From an uncultured Bacteroidales bacterium (GTDB lineage: Bacteria; Bacteroidota; Bacteroidia; Bacteroidales; FEN-979), in contig CAIYQH010000548.1 of assembly GCA_903928285.1 (NCBI GenBank), positions 1 to 8,127 of the forward strand: a stretch of 8,127 bases of DNA, read 5' to 3'. The notes beneath the pieces are model-generated. The model made no database searches. It was given only the letters and a program-made list of their open reading frames with translations, and had not been told where the DNA came from. The translations under genes were made by a program, and so were the position numbers. Positions 6,155-8,127 of the stretch are shown one piece after another. Within the stretch, counting starts at the first letter, position 1; each line of letters begins with the position of its first letter.

Positions 6155-8086
6155 ATAAAAACTGTCTCAAAAATACTGCTCTACGGCATCACGGTGATTT
6201 TCTCACTGCTGCTCTCTGTTTACCTGGTATTCAGGAGCGAAGCGGCACAAACCCTGATGGTACGGATGTTTGCCGATTACCTTTCCAGAGAGCTTAAAAC
6301 CGATTGCAGGGTCGGCGGGTTTGACCTCTCCTTCAGGAACGGACTCTTAATCCAGGATATCCTGCTGAAAGACAACCATGGAGGAATTCTCTTCAAGGCC
6401 CATGAACTGGGTGTGAAACCGGGGTTTATGAAACTCGGGAAACACAAGATCAACATCAGCAGGATTTATGTCGACAAGGGGAATGTGCAGCTGATCACCT
6501 ACCGTGGCGACTCATCCCTGAACCTGCAATACTTCATTGACCATTTTGCCTCAAAAGATACAGTCAAAAAAAAGGTCACGGCGCCACAGGTTCATTGGGA
6601 TATATCGATCTCATCCGTTTACCTGGCCGATACGCACTTCCACCTCCAGGATCAGAATGCGAAACCCTCGCCGGCAGGTATTGATTTCACCAATATCGAT
6701 GTCTCTGCCATTAATCTCGATCTGACGGATGTTGCCTTCGTTGGCGATACCATCCATGGCAATATCAGGCATCTCGCCGCCAGGGAACGAAGCGGCTTCA
6801 CCCTGCACAACCTCAGCGGAGAATTCCAGGTCGGCCCCGGTTATCTCAAGGCGCATCACCTGAAAATCCTTACCGACAACTCGGACCTGGCGTTAAAATT
6901 CGATTTCCTTTATGACCACTGGGGAGCCTACACCGATTTTCTGCATAAGGTCAACATCCAGGCATCTATTGAACCCTCTTACCTTGACCTGGAGGATATC
7001 GGCTATTTTGCACCTGATCTTTCAGTTATGAAGGACAGGATCAGGTTTTCTGCCAATATCAAAGGAAATGTCAGTAATTTTAAGGTGCGTGACCTGAGGT
7101 TTGCCTATGGGAAAAACACCTTCTTCTATGGCAACCTCAGCGCTACGGGGCTTCCGGATGTTGAAGAGACATTCATTGATTTGAATATCAAGGAGATGAA
7201 TGCAAACAAGGAGGATGTTGAAACATTGCTGATCCCCGGCAGCATGCGTCATATCACCCTGCCCAAAGAACTGGCCAATATCGGTGTCGTTGGGCTAAAA
7301 GGAGTATTTACAGGGTTTTACAACGACTTTGTCGCCAACGCGCATGTTAATACCAACCTTGGCAATATTGTCACGGATCTTACCCTTGTCAAACATAAGG
7401 GAAGCAATTTGCTGGGATATAAAGGCCAGCTTGCCGTCGAATCGTTTGATATCGGGAAACTCACCGGAACTTCCAAACTGTTGGGGGTTCTTTCCCTGAA
7501 AGCCGATGTTACCGGTAAGGGGTTAACCCTGGGAACCGCCGATCTGGCCATGAATCTTCATATAGATTCAATCTACCTGAATCATTATAATTACAGGAAC
7601 CTGGGGGTAACCGGCGCCTTTGCGGAAGAAAAGTTCAAAGGGAAATTCAATATTGGCGATCCGAACCTTGATATGAACTTTGACGGGCTGATCGATGTGG
7701 GGGATTCTCTCCCGGTTTTCGACTTCCTTGCAAGGATCAACCATGCCGGGTTATTCAGGCTTAACCTCCTGAAACGGGATTCCATTGATGATATATCAGC
7801 CACGGTAAAGGTGAATTTCAAGGGAACCAACCTCGATAACATCGATGGTTCCATCCTGATCGACAGCCTTGAATACCAGGAGGGCAACAAACGTATTACC
7901 ATGGATCAGTTCTCCCTGCTCACACGTCAGGATACCGCTTCAGGTAAAAGTTACCACCTTCAGTCCGACTTCGTGGATGCCGACCTTACAGGGAACTTCT
8001 CCTTTAAAGCCCTTATACCTTCCCTGACCTCCTTCATACGCAACTACCTGGCATCGTTTAACCTGAATGATTCGCTGATCGAATAA
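6155..8086 (+). CDS. TamB/AsmA-like envelope protein, N-terminal part, ends at TAA
   Basis: About 643 residues. A membrane anchor comes first (MKTVSKILLYG, hydrophobic 6-26), then AQTLMVRMFADYLSRELKTD (31-50) and CRVGGFDLSFRNGLLIQDI (51-69). This order matches AsmA/TamB proteins: an inner-membrane anchor, an Ala/Leu-rich helix, then long repetitive beta-strands with alternating hydrophobics and Asn/Asp turns. Such proteins span the periplasm and act in outer-membrane assembly or lipid transport. Bacteroidota TamB proteins generally exceed 1,000 residues and carry a C-terminal TamB (DUF490) domain, which is absent here. The frame is open from 5927, but the only upstream ATG codons (latest at 6062) lie inside antisense tsaD, and the next ATG (6257) would delete the membrane anchor. 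I chose ATA at 6155, with ATT at 6149 as alternative; both are rare start codons, so this is tentative. After the TAA at 8084-8086 the frame stays open to the window edge. The family call is good; start and true end are uncertain. Confidence 0.75.
   Translation: MKTVSKILLYGITVIFSLLLSVYLVFRSEAAQTLMVRMFADYLSRELKTDCRVGGFDLSFRNGLLIQDILLKDNHGGILFKAHELGVKPGFMKLGKHKINISRIYVDKGNVQLITYRGDSSLNLQYFIDHFASKDTVKKKVTAPQVHWDISISSVYLADTHFHLQDQNAKPSPAGIDFTNIDVSAINLDLTDVAFVGDTIHGNIRHLAARERSGFTLHNLSGEFQVGPGYLKAHHLKILTDNSDLALKFDFLYDHWGAYTDFLHKVNIQASIEPSYLDLEDIGYFAPDLSVMKDRIRFSANIKGNVSNFKVRDLRFAYGKNTFFYGNLSATGLPDVEETFIDLNIKEMNANKEDVETLLIPGSMRHITLPKELANIGVVGLKGVFTGFYNDFVANAHVNTNLGNIVTDLTLVKHKGSNLLGYKGQLAVESFDIGKLTGTSKLLGVLSLKADVTGKGLTLGTADLAMNLHIDSIYLNHYNYRNLGVTGAFAEEKFKGKFNIGDPNLDMNFDGLIDVGDSLPVFDFLARINHAGLFRLNLLKRDSIDDISATVKVNFKGTNLDNIDGSILIDSLEYQEGNKRITMDQFSLLTRQDTASGKSYHLQSDFVDADLTGNFSFKALIPSLTSFIRNYLASFNLNDSLIE
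6168..6175 (-). promoter_or_regulatory. Predicted -7 box for tsaD (distal)
   Basis: Minus-strand TATTTTTG is a second exact TAnnTTTG match, 32 nt before the tsaD start and inside the first codons of the TamB-like gene. Without a -33 match it may be chance in an A-rich stretch, or an alternative tsaD start site with a leader of about 25 nt. Confidence 0.3.
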
Positions 8087-8127
8087 AACCAAGGGATTTC
8101 AATCCAGGTGATGAATTATGAGGTGAG

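Noticed and set aside
6136..6156. Upstream ATG at 6156 as the start of tsaD
   Set aside because: It adds MVILPFV before the conserved MQTYILGIESS start, and both the extra codons and the predicted proximal promoter box overlap.

Overview
The window comes from a member of the Bacteroidota, probably an anaerobic or microaerophilic Bacteroidia relative of medium G+C. Four things point there: the Bacteroidota-type topoisomerase IV A subunit, promoter -7 boxes of the form TAnnTTTG, the lack of Shine-Dalgarno sequences before the starts, and tsaD divergent from a TamB/AsmA-like envelope gene, an arrangement I recall from this phylum. No mobile element, CRISPR array, tRNA or rRNA was seen.

Layout: (i) 2-2707 (+) is parC, cut at its 5' end by the window edge, with the catalytic tyrosine and a long acidic C-terminal tail. 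(ii) 2739-3947 (+) is a complete flavodiiron protein (FprA family) that detoxifies O2 or NO. (iii) 3948-4209 is intergenic, with inverted and direct repeats and a good Bacteroidota promoter for the next gene. (iv) 4210-5058 (+) is a lipoprotein of unknown function. (v) 5092-6135 (-) is tsaD, convergent with the lipoprotein gene and divergent from the last gene. (vi) About 6155-8086 (+) is the N-terminal part of a TamB/AsmA-like, membrane-anchored envelope protein.

The genes do not form one pathway. They cover chromosome decatenation, oxidative/nitrosative defence, envelope biogenesis and tRNA modification. parC and fprA may be co-transcribed, since the gap is 31 nt and no promoter is evident in it. 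tsaD and the TamB-like gene start about 20 bp apart, and their predicted -7 boxes sit in or beside each other's start regions.

The point most worth a second look is the TamB-like gene. It has no ATG/GTG/TTG start in the expected place, and it ends at a TAA after about 643 codons, well short of a usual TamB, while the same frame stays open to the window edge. This could be non-canonical initiation and an interrupted or recoded gene, a shortened protein, or sequence error. I found no convincing new multi-gene system here.
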